Assembly: GCF_009936235.1 (NCBI RefSeq)
Contig: NZ_AP022314.1
Location: forward strand, 496,001-560,000
Direction: 5' to 3'
DNA from: Mycobacterium xenopi
Lineage (GTDB): Bacteria; Actinomycetota; Actinomycetes; Mycobacteriales; Mycobacteriaceae
DNA: 64,000 nt
Shown: positions 63,836-64,000 of the stretch, piece after piece
How the letters are laid out: every line of letters starts with the position of its first letter
Position numbering within the stretch: position 1 is the first letter of the stretch
Position numbers and translations under genes: made by a program
Notes under the pieces: model-generated
The model's database searches: none
Told to the model about the DNA's origin: nothing
Seen by the model: only the letters and a program-made list of their open reading frames with translations

Positions 63836-64000
63836 GTTCATGACCTCGCGAGGCTGCGCGCTCGACGCGCCAGCCGAGTTGGTGTTCGCTGGCCCCGAGA
63901 TGTGAGGGGACATGTGCCGGACAGCTCCTTCGTGTGGCGATCTCGCTGAAAACGATACGCATCCTGAACGTCGATTGCTCACCTCCGTGCGGCCTGGGAC

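Noticed and set aside
63914..64000. KstR self-operator
   Set aside because: No clear AACnnGTT-type dyad could be found before the window edge.

Overview
The window is chromosomal DNA of a GC-rich Mycobacterium, most likely a slow grower. It carries PE/PPE proteins (including a PPE-SVP type), Lsr2, KstR, MhuD, DisA, RadA and CarD, and its gene order follows the Mycobacterium tuberculosis block Rv3635 to Rv3574, written here in the opposite orientation. Comparisons with M. tuberculosis rest on recalled family knowledge, not on a search. Conserved blocks alternate with accessory insertions that hold PE/PPE pairs, decaying metal-resistance genes and an insertion sequence.

Layout. 1-4000: cell-wall glycan genes (GT-C membrane protein, galE, the PpgS polyprenyl-phosphate sugar synthase with its DUF2304 partner, a flippase-like protein). 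4100-5214: a Mn2+-type (yybP-ykoY) riboswitch driving a TerC-family protein. 5215-9520: an accessory island with a dead lactate 2-monooxygenase, a broken small membrane gene, a TiaS-like protein, a lipoprotein, a small membrane protein and a PE15/PPE20-like pair. 9605-13626: ppa, a PBP4-type carboxypeptidase, a zinc metallopeptidase and tilS. 13868-16820: a PE/PPE-SVP pair inserted before hpt and lpqG. 16832-26930: accessory region with a 13E12-family HNH gene, arsM/arsR, remnants of an organomercurial operon (merR tail, thioredoxin-like gene, merB), an amino acid permease, a second PBP4-like lipoprotein, and an IS1380-family element inserted in the signal peptide of a DUF4189 gene. 26934-30095: alcohol dehydrogenase, luciferase-like monooxygenase and ephA.

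30315-45098 is an uninterrupted conserved block: ftsH, the folate operon folE-folP1-folB-folK, two membrane genes, a pantothenate/CoA operon (DUF2520 gene, panC, panD, coaX), lysS, lsr2 and clpC1. Most of these genes overlap or abut and are probably translationally coupled. A strong terminator follows lsr2, with a ClgR-like operator beside it. 45128-46840: cobalamin riboswitch, cbtB, cbtA and a coupled histidine-phosphatase-fold gene. 46858-64000: lpqF, mhuD, a hydrolase, mutY, canB, a Pro/Ala-rich membrane protein, disA-radA-lpqE, carD, ispD-ispF-cysS-rlmB-like, gdpD, arsB2, an MBL-fold protein, pxpA and kstR.

The most notable signals are two metabolite riboswitches, the three-gene TiaS-like/lipoprotein/membrane set next to a PE/PPE pair, a precisely delimited IS insertion (1693 bp, 5-bp target duplication, 17-bp terminal repeats), the vestigial mercury locus, and a 21-bp hairpin ahead of lysS. 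Several genes (PPE-SVP, transposase, ephA, ftsH, gdpD) each carry one- or two-base shifts in or beside short G/C runs. These may be real pseudogenes or base-calling errors in the assembly. The espACD and esxVW genes found at the corresponding place in M. tuberculosis are absent.
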